Source of the DNA: Dysidea avara
Lineage: Eukaryota; Porifera; Demospongiae; Dictyoceratida; Dysideidae
Reading direction: 5' to 3'
DNA: 64,000 nt
NCBI RefSeq assembly: GCF_963678975.1
Contig: NC_089278.1
Location: 15,047,959 to 15,111,958 of the forward strand
Below, piece after piece: positions 1-11,821 of the stretch. A program made the position numbers and the translations under genes. Within the stretch, counting starts at the first letter, position 1. Every line of letters starts with the position of its first letter. The notes under the pieces were generated by a model. It saw nothing but the letters and a program-made list of their open reading frames with translations. It made no database searches and had not been told where the DNA came from.

Positions 1-659
1 AAATGGCAAATATGATGTAATCCTGTAAAGTGTGTCATATGAACTGTTATCCACAAACCAATCCAACTCACATACTGTATGTCAGATACTTACTCATTTG
101 CAGGACAACCTTGCATGGACAGTAAACTCACTTTTGAGCACATCAAATGTATTTACAAAATGATCAACTTGACCTTAATGTATATGTGAGATAAACCCCG
201 GAGCACACAGCTTTTGTATGGTCTTAATACTCATATGACTTTAACAGACAGTGAATGGGACAGCTAAAGAAAAGACGAGATATTCAATAGACATTTTGCT
301 GTATGATCTGGTAAGTAGAGGACATAACAAAAGTGTTTATCAACCAGACTCATGGTTTGGGTGTAGCCAGACTTATGGCGATGCCGGGGTCTGACTACAT
401 AACACTATTACTCAATGAAGTTTATCAAAATGTCACAATGTCATTAATATTTATTTAACTGCTGTATTAGGGTATCACGGTCAGTCTTGATATTTATTCA
501 TGCCATAGCCAGAAAAATTTTAGCATTAGACCTTCAATTCTGAAATTAAATGTGAGGATTTCAGCAGTCTATTAGGATGGTTACCTTAATTGACTGCCTG
601 CTGTATTAGGGTGACTGATCTATTAGAGTACATTGTTAAAATTTATTATCATTGCAACC

Positions 660-748
660 GTTTGTTGGCTGACACCTTTGATTTTACAACTTTTTTAACC
701 CAGGCTTTTTAAGGCTGCACCTTTTCTCACAGCTTGACTGTTTTTGAT
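660..748 (-). mobile_element. MITE fragment, family with CAGCCAAGCTGTGAAAA ends
   Basis: One end of a short inverted-repeat element. The segment holding 'cccaggctttttaaggctgc' and 'cacagcttgactgttttt' recurs at about 12960-13195, 26402-26505 and 45343-45504. Only this copy's right half is clear. It has no coding capacity. Confidence 0.6.
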
Positions 749-1149
749 ACTTACTTCACAAGTGTATGGAAACATTAGAAAGTTTACAGTTCAGTAGGGA
801 TCATAGAAATAAAACAAGGGATGTTATCTACAACTGCAGTTATACTAGTGGACATTTAATTCCTACTTTCAGTCATATACAGAGTAGCTATGAACATGAA
901 GTAGCTAGCTGGGACTAGTATATAGCTCCAGGTGTATATAGTTTGTTGTTCTCATAAGCTTTCTAATTTTTATAAACTTGTTTGTTTATGATTTTTGAAT
1001 CAACGCATATTGCTTCAACTACCTTGATTTGTACAGTGCTGACTATTCTGAAGTGTAAAGACTTTTATGTGAGGATTTGAGATTACTCTCTGAGTGGCTG
1101 TCATCCTGTAGAATAATGTACATAAAATCAAGTGTTATGTAGTATAAGC

Positions 1150-1790
1150 CAAAGTCCTTAGGAGCAGCTCCAGTAGTGTACCATAACACTCTTCTGAATG
1201 AAGTTTCTACCCAAAAATACTTGGGAGTCCATATTGATAACCAGCTTAATTGGACCGCACATGTCTCTGCTGTTTGTAGCTAACATGCTTTTCATCGCAA
1301 GTGTTTATCTTCTTCTGTTATTAGAATGTTGGTTGAGTCCCTGTTTGATCTCATATAGATTGTGCACTACCTGTTTGGTGTATCAACAATTTCTCCAACG
1401 TCTGCAAAATAATTCAAAACTGGTCACCATGTTGTTTCACAAGTATGTATGATCATTTATCACATCACCTTGCTCTTGGTTGGTTGCCCATTACCTCCCA
1501 GGTGAAATACTTTGTGCAACGCAGTATGCACCATCAATATTGTCAACCTCATAGCATTTCGTTGGACCCATTTGGACCACAGTATTCATATACAGAACTT
1601 GTTGTCCTGCCCACTTTGCCACCTTGCAGAGATATACACTATACGTATATCATTATTGCACATCGGTGCAACAGAATAACTACTACCTGTACTTTCTGGT
1701 CCATTTCACACCTTTTCATCGCTGCTTCATGACCATCTCCTGAATGTAGTTTGCCTTTTTGTAACTTTGTTCTTGTGGTTGTGTGCGTTT
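1150..1790 (+). mobile_element. Degenerate LINE, reverse-transcriptase C-terminal part
   Basis: Translation from about 1190 gives 'KYLGVHIDNQLNWTAHV', the classic motif downstream of the catalytic core in CR1/Jockey/L2-type LINE reverse transcriptases. Further on, 'LGWLPITSQVKY' matches the conserved 'LGWLPI..RI.YK' motif near the end of such ORF2 proteins. The reading frame changes several times and has stops (at least three frames are needed), so this is a dead copy. A T-rich 3' tail follows the last coding similarity. The 5' part, including the polymerase YADD region and endonuclease, is not seen, consistent with 5' truncation. Confidence 0.75.
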
Positions 1791-2059
1791 TCTTTATGTA
1801 ATAGTTAAATGGACTTGCATTTTTTTGTTGTAAATGTATATTTTATTTGGGTTTTGTAACTGCTTGTCTATGGAAGAACAACTTTTGCCAAATAGTATGA
1901 GGATAAAAATCAAATCACAGTAAAGGTCAGACATATTATAAAAATATACTGAACATGCGCCTTGACTACTGCTTCCTGGAGGGCAATGTGTCACTTCCAC
2001 CTGTTATACAGAATTATAACAATTACAAAGAACAGTAAGCACCTCTGCAGTCACTGCGG

Positions 2060-2455
2060 AAATTCGCATATAACGGGCACAACATACCTACAAACAAAGT
2101 GGATGGCTACTTCACTCCTCAGCAATTGATAGTTAGGTATATACTGTAGTTGCTGTGGTCGGCGAAAAAGAATGTACAAAGCTGAAGCAACGTTACATAG
2201 TGAAGAAATCAAGCCTGTAGCCTTAACCATAGTCCAGTTATGCTTGGATGAAGGAATCAGTAGTCAGTGGAATTCTTTTTAATTCCAGAGAAATTTGTTG
2301 GGGATCACTGTACAGGAAATTTGGGCTTGACTATACCTAACCAATGCTGCCAAGCTGTCATGGAGGAAAAACAAGGCTGGTGACAGTATTATTGCCCAAA
2401 CCTCCATGATCCCTACTATGCAGTACTACCACACTGTATGATACTTACGTACTTA
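2060..2455 (+). mobile_element. Diverged copy of dispersed repeat R1
   Basis: The segment about 2200-2450 aligns by eye with the right part of repeats at 14414-15195 and 17701-18790. Shared blocks include the stretch around 'gaaatcaagcctgtagcctt', 'gaaggaatcagt', 'cctaaccaatgctgcc' and the terminal 'tccctactatgcagtact'. It is the most diverged of the three copies, and its left boundary is unclear. Confidence 0.6.
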
Positions 2456-2606
2456 CTTAGTAACTTACTAAATTGTATACTCAAACTTACAAATAGATAA
2501 TCTAAAAGGATACTCATGCATGTATATGAGTCTTATAACTACTATATAAAAAATACTAATAGTGTCCACAGATCCAGTCTTGCTCAAACTCCATACAATG
2601 GTGTAC

Positions 2607-5600
2607 CTATAAGATTAGACAATCACATACAATACATCTACTAGACATAATACCGATGGTTTGCTCCACACGAGACACAACATCATCATTATCATAATCA
2701 GCATATGTAATACGCTCCAATTTTGCAGGTATCACACCTCCACACTTCACTGGGATCAAACAATTGTACTTTGTCTCATCAACCTTATTGTAGGCATATT
2801 GCAACTCTGAGCAGTTATGATCATATGCTGCTGAGAACAGGATCATCACATATCGACTGTATTTGAATGTATTAATAATGTTTTCGTCAGAAACATGGCC
2901 AGCAACAAAATCAACTGGTGTTTGTACACGGTAACCCTTCCCCTCCAAGCCCTTCTTTAAAACTGTGTTGACATAATCATCAGTGTCTTGTGTATGTGAT
3001 ATGAACACATCATATTGGTACAGGTCTGGAGAATCTGCCAACATCACAAGTGAGTATAAATTAACTCGCAAAGTATGGCACAGCTCAAACACAAGTAACA
3101 ATTCATATGAATTGTTACTAACAGGATTCAGGACAGGATTCTCAACATAGCAGCTGTTATTTGCTTGGCACAAGTAGCAACTGTTATGTTTACAATCAGT
3201 CCACAACTAGGTTAATTGTAACAACAATTTTTTGGCCCCTTTGTCCCTCCAGACTAAATATGGCTGCAAAATATCACCTCTGCCCTTAGATCCTCTTGCT
3301 GAGCATATCAAGAATGTTATCATGTATAACACACGTGCACAATTACACTCACATGGTGGTGGAGGTAACCTCAATATACTTGTCATTAACCGACTTCTGA
3401 TCAACACTAACAGTAAAATAAACACAGTTATCAGTGATGCCAGTAGAATAAATACACCCAATGGAACTCCAATCAGTAGACCTTCATTGGTATCATCATC
3501 ATCATCGTCATCACTAATCGCAACTAAAACTACATCTAGAAACAATGTGAACGAACATTGAAAACTGAATTTTGTGGGTGAAGCAACTGAAATAAGAAAT
3601 GTTGATCATACTTTTAGACAACTTCAAATGTTCATGCTAAGTGGCCATACTGGACAAAAACAAATCATGAATTTGTCTCTAACTCAAGGCAATGGTATAC
3701 CATGAACCACCACAAAAGATTAGCAAGACTAAAGTTTGCTGAACAAAAATAGTTTGTCAAGTAATTCAGCAATTAAAGGTTTGATAAGTTTCCTTCAATT
3801 TACCATATTTTGTAAACTTTTGTACAGTATATTATACTATATCTGACAAAATAGAACCGATAATACCTTCTTCAGGTGTTGCAACTTCTAATGAAAATGT
3901 CTCATTGTCCCCTTCCATGGTAGTGGTAAATATGGATACTGAGCAACTGTATTGTCCTACAAACTGTTCACTAAATTGTTGAATTGTTAGAGTACTCTGT
4001 ATTGAACAATCATCCTGGTTGAATGTAGATTTGACAACTATGCCAACATCAAACAATGTTCCAACATTGTTAGGATCAAGATAGAGAGTGTTGTTAAAGT
4101 AAAAATTAATGATTGTTAGTGGTGAAGCTGAGCCCGCACTACATGTAAAAGTCACTGTACTATTAATGGATGTGCTCACAACTGAAGGACCAGTATAATC
4201 AATTTGAGTCGATCTTGAGTTGCACTCTACATAAACCATAACATATATATATATATATATACCACAGCAACAGGTGCATACTTACCAGCAAAGGTTATAG
4301 TTGGGATACTTGCACGAGCTATCCCCAGAAAGTTGGTAGCAGTACAAGAATAGTCTCCTTCATGACTTGGTTTTAAGCTGATAAAAGAAAAATATTACAG
4401 CAAAAAGTCAAATTAGTTAAAACCTACGTATTGAGGGTAATTGTACAATTATTATTTGTAAAGATTGCTTCAGAAGGAATGGGAACATCTACTATTTCAA
4501 TGGTGGGAAACGCATAACTGGTAGAAGAAGACGAGCCATCGTCACCGTTGTCATCAGCACTTGGCTGCCCAAGTTGAAACATTGTTCTCCTCCACTGACA
4601 AACTGGTGATGGATTGGCTATCACCTCACAGTTAATAGTAAACTGCTCTCCAAAAACTGGTGTAGGGCCTTGGAGAAATTTGAATCTATTTCTTGGTTTG
4701 TCTGCAAACAAACAACTACTCTAATACAATATACTGGTGGTGTGGAGTACTTACAGTACACACTGAAGTTGTAGCACACTGCACAACTCTGTGCTTCATT
4801 ATCAAAACAACAAATTTTTGAATTATCTAGAGTGTAGTCAATATTCTCAATGGTATAGGAACTATTAGAATGAGGCACCAGTATTGTGGAATTATAACAG
4901 TATGTGTAATTGCCAGCTGTTGTTGATGAGTTGATAGGCATGTTGAAGTCACATGGCAAAGTCACTGGTGGATCACCTTCAGTCAACTGTACATCCCTTG
5001 TAGGACAACTTTGAAATGAACACTGGAAATCGGCTGAAGCTAAAGTGAAACATGAATAAACTGTAAAATTAATAATGAATGCTAGTAAAATATAATTATT
5101 TGCAATGTATTTATCTACTAGCTAGAAGAAGCTAGCTAGCATGATGTACTGCAAGCTGATGATGTACTGTGTACTGCAAGCTGATGATGTACTGAGGAGC
5201 CAATAGAGGTGCTAGTGATATCTTGTAGCTGCATTCAGAGCTATATATACAAGAACTGGGCCAAAAAGAAACTGGCCGAGCATACTCACTCAACCCAGCA
5301 AGCTCTTTGTAGAAATCCCCTTTAGGAATATTATCAAATTATTATGGTAGCTGTTGTGGCTTTTTTGGCACATATCTAGACTGCTTGTTACTGTGTGGAT
5401 AGAGTTACCATAAGTTGGTGTAAACCGAGGAACCGAGGACCAAGACCAGGGACCCACAGGAACTCAACACACATTAAGTCTGTGGACTATCAATATCCTG
5501 TGTCATGTCAGTAATTGCTGAGTCTATAAATGATTTTGATGAGGAGTGGGAGCTAAGACTATAAATCTTGGTGGAGACTTCTGTTTATCAATTACTCAGT

Positions 5601-8600
5601 GTTAAAAGAGTTGTTGGCCTTCAATTTTAAAAGTTCAAGTTTCAAGATGATAACCATAGGTAGCTATGAAGCAACTTTACTATCTTGAGATCAGCTGGTT
5701 TGTGCGTATGATGATGTGGTGGACTGGTCAGAAACTTCATGTTATTGTGTAGCTACAACTGCACTACAAAGCTATTAGTTTATCATTTGATGTCGCATAT
5801 ACTATTGTTAAAATAAAGTTATCCAGTTGTGTAATACCGAATTACACACAGTTAGACCTACTTATTCCGGCTCAAACCTTATTATAACAAACACTATATA
5901 TAGGATCATCTTTTATGACTGCAATCAATTATATTATACCAAAACTTGTTAACTACTATATCAACACAATTTCCAAGCTTTACATATTCCCATATCTGTA
6001 TGAGACTGCCATATACGCACACTCGCCATCCCTATAGCATTACCAGCAATTACCTTCAAAAATGGAGGGAAAATTTACTTCTACATTAATCACAAAACTT
6101 GCTAAAGTATGTTATATGCTATAGGTCTAGGTTTGTTCAACCATGCAGCCATTAAAATACTTCAGCCGCATCAACTATCACAAACGGGTGTATTGACCTG
6201 CTTGAAGGTGCAGAATACACACTTTGTTGTCAGACTTGTAGTCCTCAGACTACATGATGTTTACAAATCAGATATATACAAGACTCATGGGTGTATTTAT
6301 AACTACGTTGGTGATCATGAGTTTCAGGTGATTTCTACTACCAAGAGTTCATAATACTCCTTTTTTATATTATGAATTCTTGCTACTACCCAAACCTTGG
6401 AATAAAAACTATTAATATCACAGTGATAACAGCTACCTAATTGTCATTGGAAAACCCTACACCCTGTCTCCTGTTCTATAGTTCCTTTTCTTGTTCACAT
6501 TCCTGTACAAGATAACACTCCCCACATACCACCATGTACTGTTTACATAGTACACCACATGTTCTCTTATAGCAGGGCTTCCATGAACTGAAGGACCATC
6601 AGTATCCACCATACTAGTCTTGCCAGCCAGCCTGTATTTTTTTTCTTTTGTCATTTGGTCAGAGAAAAAGATCCGACCAAATGACAAAAGAAAAACTACA
6701 GGCTGGCTAGCGAGATTACCTGGTTCTGTATCTTAACAAAGAGTTTAATGTGTAGATTCAGGCTATGCAATAACCAAACAGTAACAAGCAAGCTATATAG
6801 TACTAGTCATAAGTACACTCATATTCAAAAAAACAGGCATGGCTCCAACTGAATGACTAGTAGCATTTTTCATATTCTAGTAACACTTTCCCCAAAGTTA
6901 GTAAGAATTTGTTGTAGATATGAAAATAGGTGTTGTCACCATACAATCAAAATACTCTAATCGAACAGTCAATGCTCAAAAGAGCTAAAAGTGGCCCAGC
7001 ACCCTACCCAGTTTCAATCATGGCTTGTAAATCATTGACAGTGACTCCTGTTAGTATATAAAACATACTAATATTAAAGAACATAAAATAAGGCTACACC
7101 AAATAAATTCTCTCGCCACTCAAGCAGGCATACTTGCATGTGGGTAGGCAGTTCATTTCCATTATTAGATTGACTGCTTTCAAGTCTATATTTGTCTGAG
7201 CATAACAGCAGACATAACTCAAACGTAAGCCAACTCAATAGCACACTGACCTGTGAGCTGATATTTTACAAGATCAAGGCTGTACAGTATGCAAGAAAAA
7301 CTTGAAAATAATGGAAGAATACAGAATTGGGGTGAGCCCCCGCTAGCAAGAAAAGTGTGGAATCTTATTTGTCAACAGTGTCCAGTACAGTCTGGCATGA
7401 ATATTAAAGTGTTTACTAAACTTCCTTATTTGTTCATACAGCCAACAGAGTCTGGTATGAATGCTACAAGCATTTACCGAACTTCCTCAACAGGTAGCTA
7501 AGCACGCTGAACACCTTTAGAACAACTCATACAGTGTCACAGTAAATATGTCTTATTTGTTCATCCTTTTTTATGCCTTGATGGAGGCCTCAATTTATTG
7601 ATTCTAACAGCATAGCCACAATGAATAAGGAAAGCCAAAGGGACCACCCAGCTGTAAATGACACCAGGCATGTGAGATCATCAAAGTTTTTTTTTCTGAG
7701 AGCTCCAATGTTGAGATACAGACCAGCTGGCAGGGATGAGAAATTACTAAGTTTATGTAGCCTGTAAGCCTGCAGCTCCAAACAACTATTCTCCTGTTTT
7801 CCTGTTAAGTGTCCAACAATTATAGCTTTGTAGCACTGAGTATTTTCAGTGATGTACGTAAGGCAGATATGATGTTAGCACCATAGTACAAATAACATGT
7901 TAGTGCATGCTGTTTTATATAAGGTAATTTTATTAACATGTATGAGCTTGTACATTAGCTACAGATTATGATAATTAAGCTGTCAAAGAGCAAAATGATT
8001 AGGAGGTCTGGAATAGCAGAGCTCACACAAGGTGCAGCAGTGCATGTCATCATTTCTGCTGCATGGAATTGCTGTAGGCATATCCGGCATTGTTTTAATG
8101 GCAATAATAAAAGTATACTTGTCATAGTTAAAGAGTGGCTTGTTCACATCAAGGATTTTTGGTGGCTGCAGGAGAGTAGCTATCCAGCACCTTTTGAAAT
8201 TGAGCTAGCTAAGAAAACTGTATTTTGACACTGAGTTGTTTTAGCAGCTATCTAGCTAAATAAAAACCCTCTCTCCTGTATTGCTTGTATTTTGAATATC
8301 AGAGGATGAGAAACCATTAAATACGGTAAACGCTGGTATGTACGTATTTGAAGACAGTATTCAGAATGAGTTCATTTACTTCAGTGGAATTAATCTTACA
8401 GGTTCTACGCTTATAAGGCCTATTGCTAATTTGCCACTAGATAACCCGGCACATGCAACTAGTTCCGTAGATAGTTCACAAAATAAAACACTAAAATCAT
8501 TGAATATACCAAATGATTTATTGAATATACCAAATGATTCATTGAATATACCATAGGTGTAGTATCTATGAATATACCAAATAATTCATTGCAAATACCA

Positions 8601-8842
8601 AATAATTCATTGCACATAGCTACCAAATAATTCATTGAACATATCAATTAATCGTTTTGAAACAAATGGCCTACCATACCGTAGCTAGTTATATGAAGAT
8701 GTGCAACCAGTTTACTCTGTATTATGAACATATAAAACTACGGAAGTCTACATGATATATTCAGTATCCGCAGCTCACCTTCAGTGAAAAGGACACCCAA
8801 GGTGTAGACCGATAGCAGCGTCACAGCCGGTATTATCTTCAT
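2607..8842 (-). CDS. Ig-TIR receptor (three Ig domains, one TM, cytoplasmic TIR)
   Basis: Predicted type I receptor linking extracellular recognition to TIR (MyD88-type) signalling. Model, minus strand: exons 8779-8842 (signal peptide, begins MKIIPAVTLLSVYTLGVLF), 4755-5039 (Ig1), 4428-4701 (Ig2), 4286-4377 (end of Ig2, 'DYSCTATN'), 3867-4226 (Ig3, 'GQYSCSVS'), 3380-3535 (acidic stalk of seven Asp, then a TM with 'LLIGVPLGVFILLASLI'), a doubtful 21-base exon 3278-3298, and 2607-3034 (TIR). This totals 559 codons. All joins use GT-AG and keep phase. The TIR has box 1 'YDVFISHT' and 'YVMILFSAAY', but box 2 lacks the usual RDxxPG. The architecture equals the IgTIR receptors reported in the sponge Amphimedon, which resemble the IL-1R layout. 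Ligand unknown. It diverges from the 7TM gene at 9006. Confidence 0.85.
4240..4261. repeat. (TA)n microsatellite
   Basis: Short TA tract in the intron next to the third Ig exon of the TIR receptor. Confidence 0.9.
6625..6708. repeat. Long near-perfect hairpin
   Basis: Arms 6625-6660 and 6675-6708 are near-perfect reverse complements ('agccagcctgta' against 'tacaggctggct', 'gtcatttggtc' against 'gaccaaatgac') around a 14-base loop. It lies within the Ig-TIR intron and is probably a miniature foldback element. Confidence 0.8.
8150..8325 (+). mobile_element. Partial MITE, same family as 11534-11781
   Basis: It shares 'aaggattttt', 'aagaaaa.tg.attttga', 'ttttagcagctatctagcta' and terminal 'gaggatgagaaac' with the element at 11534-11781. 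The left terminus is missing or diverged. Confidence 0.6.
8495..8645. repeat. AT-rich minisatellite, about 21-base unit
   Basis: About seven imperfect copies of a unit like 'ttgaatataccaaatgattca', with 'aataattcattgcaaatacc' variants in the second half. It lies in the Ig-TIR first intron, about 130 bases from the signal-peptide exon. Confidence 0.8.
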
Positions 8843-9005
8843 TGTGTGCGTCTAAAGATCGCAGTATAGATTGGTTACGTAGTTACAACTGGAACTTTTC
8901 TGCGTATTTGTGAGAATCAGGGTAAGTTCAGGCATAATATGTACTCACAAGATCACGTGATAGTGAGTTCTTGCCTATTAGCGCGAGCCCTATCGGACCA
9001 GTCAC
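8843..9005. promoter_or_regulatory. Short divergent promoter with two E-box palindromes
   Basis: 163 bases separate the start codons of two head-to-head genes, so both promoters must lie here or inside the genes. It contains TCACGTGA (8953-8960). The related GTCACATGAC (9001-9010) overlaps the first in-frame ATG of the 7TM gene. These match bHLH-zip (MITF/TFE, USF) site consensus; use by such a factor is inference. No clear TATA box. Confidence 0.55.
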
Positions 9006-10349
9006 ATGACCGAGCACCTCGCCGAACACTCCCTGTACACGATGGCAACCAGCGAGGATGCTAGCCAGTTTGGAGATTACGAACAAGAATGGGTACCGTT
9101 ACTGACTGAGACGACAGTGAATGACGTGACAGGCCGGGCCATTGCTCAGTGTAAACGTTACTTCATCAACCCATACAAAATTTGGTTGGTGTGCGTTGGT
9201 TGGGACAATTACGATGAAAGCCCAAGCAAACCTGCTAAAATACTTCGTTGGATATGGGCCACGATTTTCTTTATTATTCTAAACTGCACCCTAGTGACTC
9301 AAATCATTACCTGCTTTCGTCGTGACCAGCCATCCCCTACTAATACGACACACAATTACAATACGGGTGAGGTTAAGGTCGTGATTGAGTGTGGTACTAG
9401 TATAGGGAGTATATTTGTGGTTCCTGATATTTTACTAATTTTGACTTACGTGTATGGTTTATTGTTGTTCTCCCGTGGAGACAGTGACTACCTGCACAAG
9501 TTATCTGGTGAAGTGTTTGTACAGTGTGCTAGCTTCAAGAGATGGTCTGAGCCTAAGCCAACACTATTGATCTTTACTGTGTTGTCATTTTTGGTTCTTG
9601 CAGTTGCTTACACAATCTTTTCACTGCTAGTGAGGATAATGTATGCATTTGCATTTGAATTGTTTAAAGAACATGTGAGAATACATTGGCCTAGTATGGA
9701 CATCCATGGTGAGGTGAAGATGATGTTGGTTGTATTTTCCTTTGTTGGGTTTGTCTTCCTTGACATGGTCTATTCTGCAGCAATCATTAATCATGCTGCA
9801 CAGTGTGAATTGAATATTTACTTTCTGCATGCAGTCAAATTGAAGGTTGAAGAAAGGCATTACAGTGAAGTTGACGAAGCTATTAAAGACATTGGTAAGT
9901 GCTACAACTTTCTCAAGACACTTAATGGCCGTACGGCTAGTCTCACAGGACTCATTCTCTTTAATGTTGCATCAGCAGCACTAGGAGGGATCATCAATTT
10001 ATCATATGATGCTGAAAGTAGTTTTAAGGTAGCTGTAGTAACGCTCAACACTATCTTATGGTCACTGTTAGTAGTGTTTCCCTTTTTACAAGCGGCCAGG
10101 GTGACCAGTGCCTGCAGTGAAGTGCTGGCAACAGGTCCACTGATTCGCAGGCGACCATTTCTCTACCAGGAATGCAGTCAAGTTGATTTAGACTCTTATT
10201 GCCAGTTTACTAATTCCATCATATTGAGGGCAGAAATGTTAGGAATACCGATCTACCCATGGATGGCTTATGTGGCAGCAGTAACATTCTGTTTTACATT
10301 ATTAATTTTATGGCAAACTGGAGCTTATTCATACACCAGCTGGTTATGA
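9006..10349 (+). CDS. Seven-helix membrane protein, gustatory-receptor-like layout
   Basis: Single-exon 447-residue protein. By eye the hydrophobic helices fall near 80-103, 131-155, 186-215, 237-265, 310-332, 342-363 and 419-440, with a charged N-terminal 75 residues. There is a long polar loop (266-309) between helices 4 and 5 and another (364-418) before helix 7. The positive-rich N-terminus and loop 4-5 suggest a cytosolic N-terminus, as in insect Gr/Or proteins and unlike GPCRs. Helix 7 reads 'AAVTFCFTLLILWQTGA', which recalls the TYhhhhhQF signature of gustatory-receptor-like proteins but does not match it exactly. No GPCR DRY or NPxxY motif is seen. Met13 (ATG at 9042, G at +4) may be the true start because the first ATG sits inside an E-box. 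AATAAA lies at 10358. Family assignment is tentative; a real gene is very likely. Confidence 0.85.
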   Translation: MTEHLAEHSLYTMATSEDASQFGDYEQEWVPLLTETTVNDVTGRAIAQCKRYFINPYKIWLVCVGWDNYDESPSKPAKILRWIWATIFFIILNCTLVTQIITCFRRDQPSPTNTTHNYNTGEVKVVIECGTSIGSIFVVPDILLILTYVYGLLLFSRGDSDYLHKLSGEVFVQCASFKRWSEPKPTLLIFTVLSFLVLAVAYTIFSLLVRIMYAFAFELFKEHVRIHWPSMDIHGEVKMMLVVFSFVGFVFLDMVYSAAIINHAAQCELNIYFLHAVKLKVEERHYSEVDEAIKDIGKCYNFLKTLNGRTASLTGLILFNVASAALGGIINLSYDAESSFKVAVVTLNTILWSLLVVFPFLQAARVTSACSEVLATGPLIRRRPFLYQECSQVDLDSYCQFTNSIILRAEMLGIPIYPWMAYVAAVTFCFTLLILWQTGAYSYTSWL

Positions 10350-10357
10350 TATCTGCT

Positions 10358-10363
10358 AATAAA
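10358..10363 (+). terminator. Poly(A) signal of the 7TM gene
   Basis: AATAAA begins eight bases after the stop codon. A longer 3' end downstream is possible. Confidence 0.5.
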
Positions 10364-11533
10364 AAAAAGTTACTACAATGTATTTGTATATTTATATTTG
10401 GCATTGTGTGAGTGTATTGTATATGTTAGTGTATGTGTGCTGTATAAAGTTGTAAATCAATTTCTTCTATGCACTTAATCCAAACTTTTACATGGAAATG
10501 TAGCACATGTATATGGTTATATTTGTATGCTTTACTGTATAAATGTATGCCATGGGAATTAGCATCACAACATTGGTTGTCCCAACATCAAAACACATGT
10601 ACATGGTGATGTGTTATGCAATTAAGAAGGTTATAGTATATACAAGTTGAGCTGGATCTTGAAAAACAGCTAAAAATGAAAAGTGAATTTTTTTCTTTTC
10701 AGCCAACCAGGTGATTAGTGGTAACAGCAAAGGTGTCAACAACAGACACGTACGATTTGGCCCCATTACAAATCCGGGAAAGGGCTGTAATGGACACTGC
10801 ACTCTTATGGTTTTCCCATAGGAAATGTAAGTTGAAAATTTTGATTGGCTGTAAATATTATGTCGGACATTTGAATGAAAAGATTTTGAAATATTTTTAG
10901 TGGGTCAAGCAGTACTACAAATGATCCAAATTTCAAGATCATGTGTAATGGCATCCGTGAGTTATTAAATGTTTTTGAGGATCCAGCTCAACACGTACAT
11001 ACTTTATAATGGGAAGAACAAAATTGTCATGCGTGTCTATGCACAGTCTCTTCTAAATTGAATATCTTTATAGTGGGGTTACAGATTTTGTTGTAAAATG
11101 CGAATGGGCTTTTTGTTCTCTTGTCATGTTTATGGGGAAAACTGATTATAGGAATGTAATATTGAGAATCTGTAGTTATCATAGGAGTGGCTTTTGGTGC
11201 TTTCAATTTGAGCAAAAGCATTATTGAGACATTTGTCATTCAAGTTAAAAACTTGTGTAGAAATTTTTGCAATGTTTTCAAGCCAGAGATCTCACACCTA
11301 AAAGCCATGCATGGTGAAAAGTAAACTTCACTGGTGTGTGCATAGATCAATTTTTATCAAAAATTTGGTCACAAATATGCGTGCATAAATACATAGCTAA
11401 CTAGCAAGCAGTGTACATTATTACTGAGACATCTTTTAGGACCTTCAGCTATGTACTGTAACACAAGTCATACTACGTAAAGTCACTGTGTTGCCAGTTT
11501 TCCATAAATTATTACATTTAGGCTGCATAAACT
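10364..11533. other. Intergenic, no gene recognised
   Basis: AT-rich sequence without a convincing ORF or protein motif. The 60-70 codon ORFs here have no recognisable content. Confidence 0.6.
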
Positions 11534-11781
11534 TAATTATTGGTTTCTCATCCCCGCCTGAATCACCATTTTTCTTACCTCATCAAGGATTTTTTTCACT
11601 ACTGGCAGCTAAGGGAGGCCAATTAGCACCTTCTATAGTTGATACCTTACTAGAGCAGTCTAAGAAAATTGCATTTTGAGTCATTTTAGCTAGCTAATTC
11701 AGCTATCTAGTTAGTAAAACAATAAATATCCGCCCTCCCATACTGCTATTTTGAGTACAGGAGGATGAGAAACTAATAATT
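11534..11781. mobile_element. MITE with GGTTTCTCATCC terminal inverted repeats
   Basis: The left end 'aattattggtttctcatcc' and right end 'ggatgagaaactaataatt' are imperfect inverted repeats about 19 bases long. It is 248 bases and noncoding. A second partial copy lies at 8150-8325. Confidence 0.75.
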
Positions 11782-11821
11782 GGGCCTTAGCATTGTGTTT
11801 GTTGTATTAGAGTGGCTCTAC

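Larger units (their letters stand above)
5040..8778 (-). other. Large first intron of the Ig-TIR gene
   Basis: About 3.7 kb between signal-peptide exon and first Ig exon. It contains a hairpin (6625-6708), the right half of a MITE (8150-8325), a minisatellite (8495-8645) and a small duplication around 5150-5190 ('gtactgcaagctgatgatgt' twice). No protein similarity was recognised. The small ORFs at 6109, 7289 and 7968 look like chance or repeat sequence. Confidence 0.6.

Noticed and set aside
3232-3561. 109-codon plus-strand ORF
   Set aside because: Antisense to the transmembrane exon of the Ig-TIR gene; its Ser run is the complement of the Asp-rich stalk.
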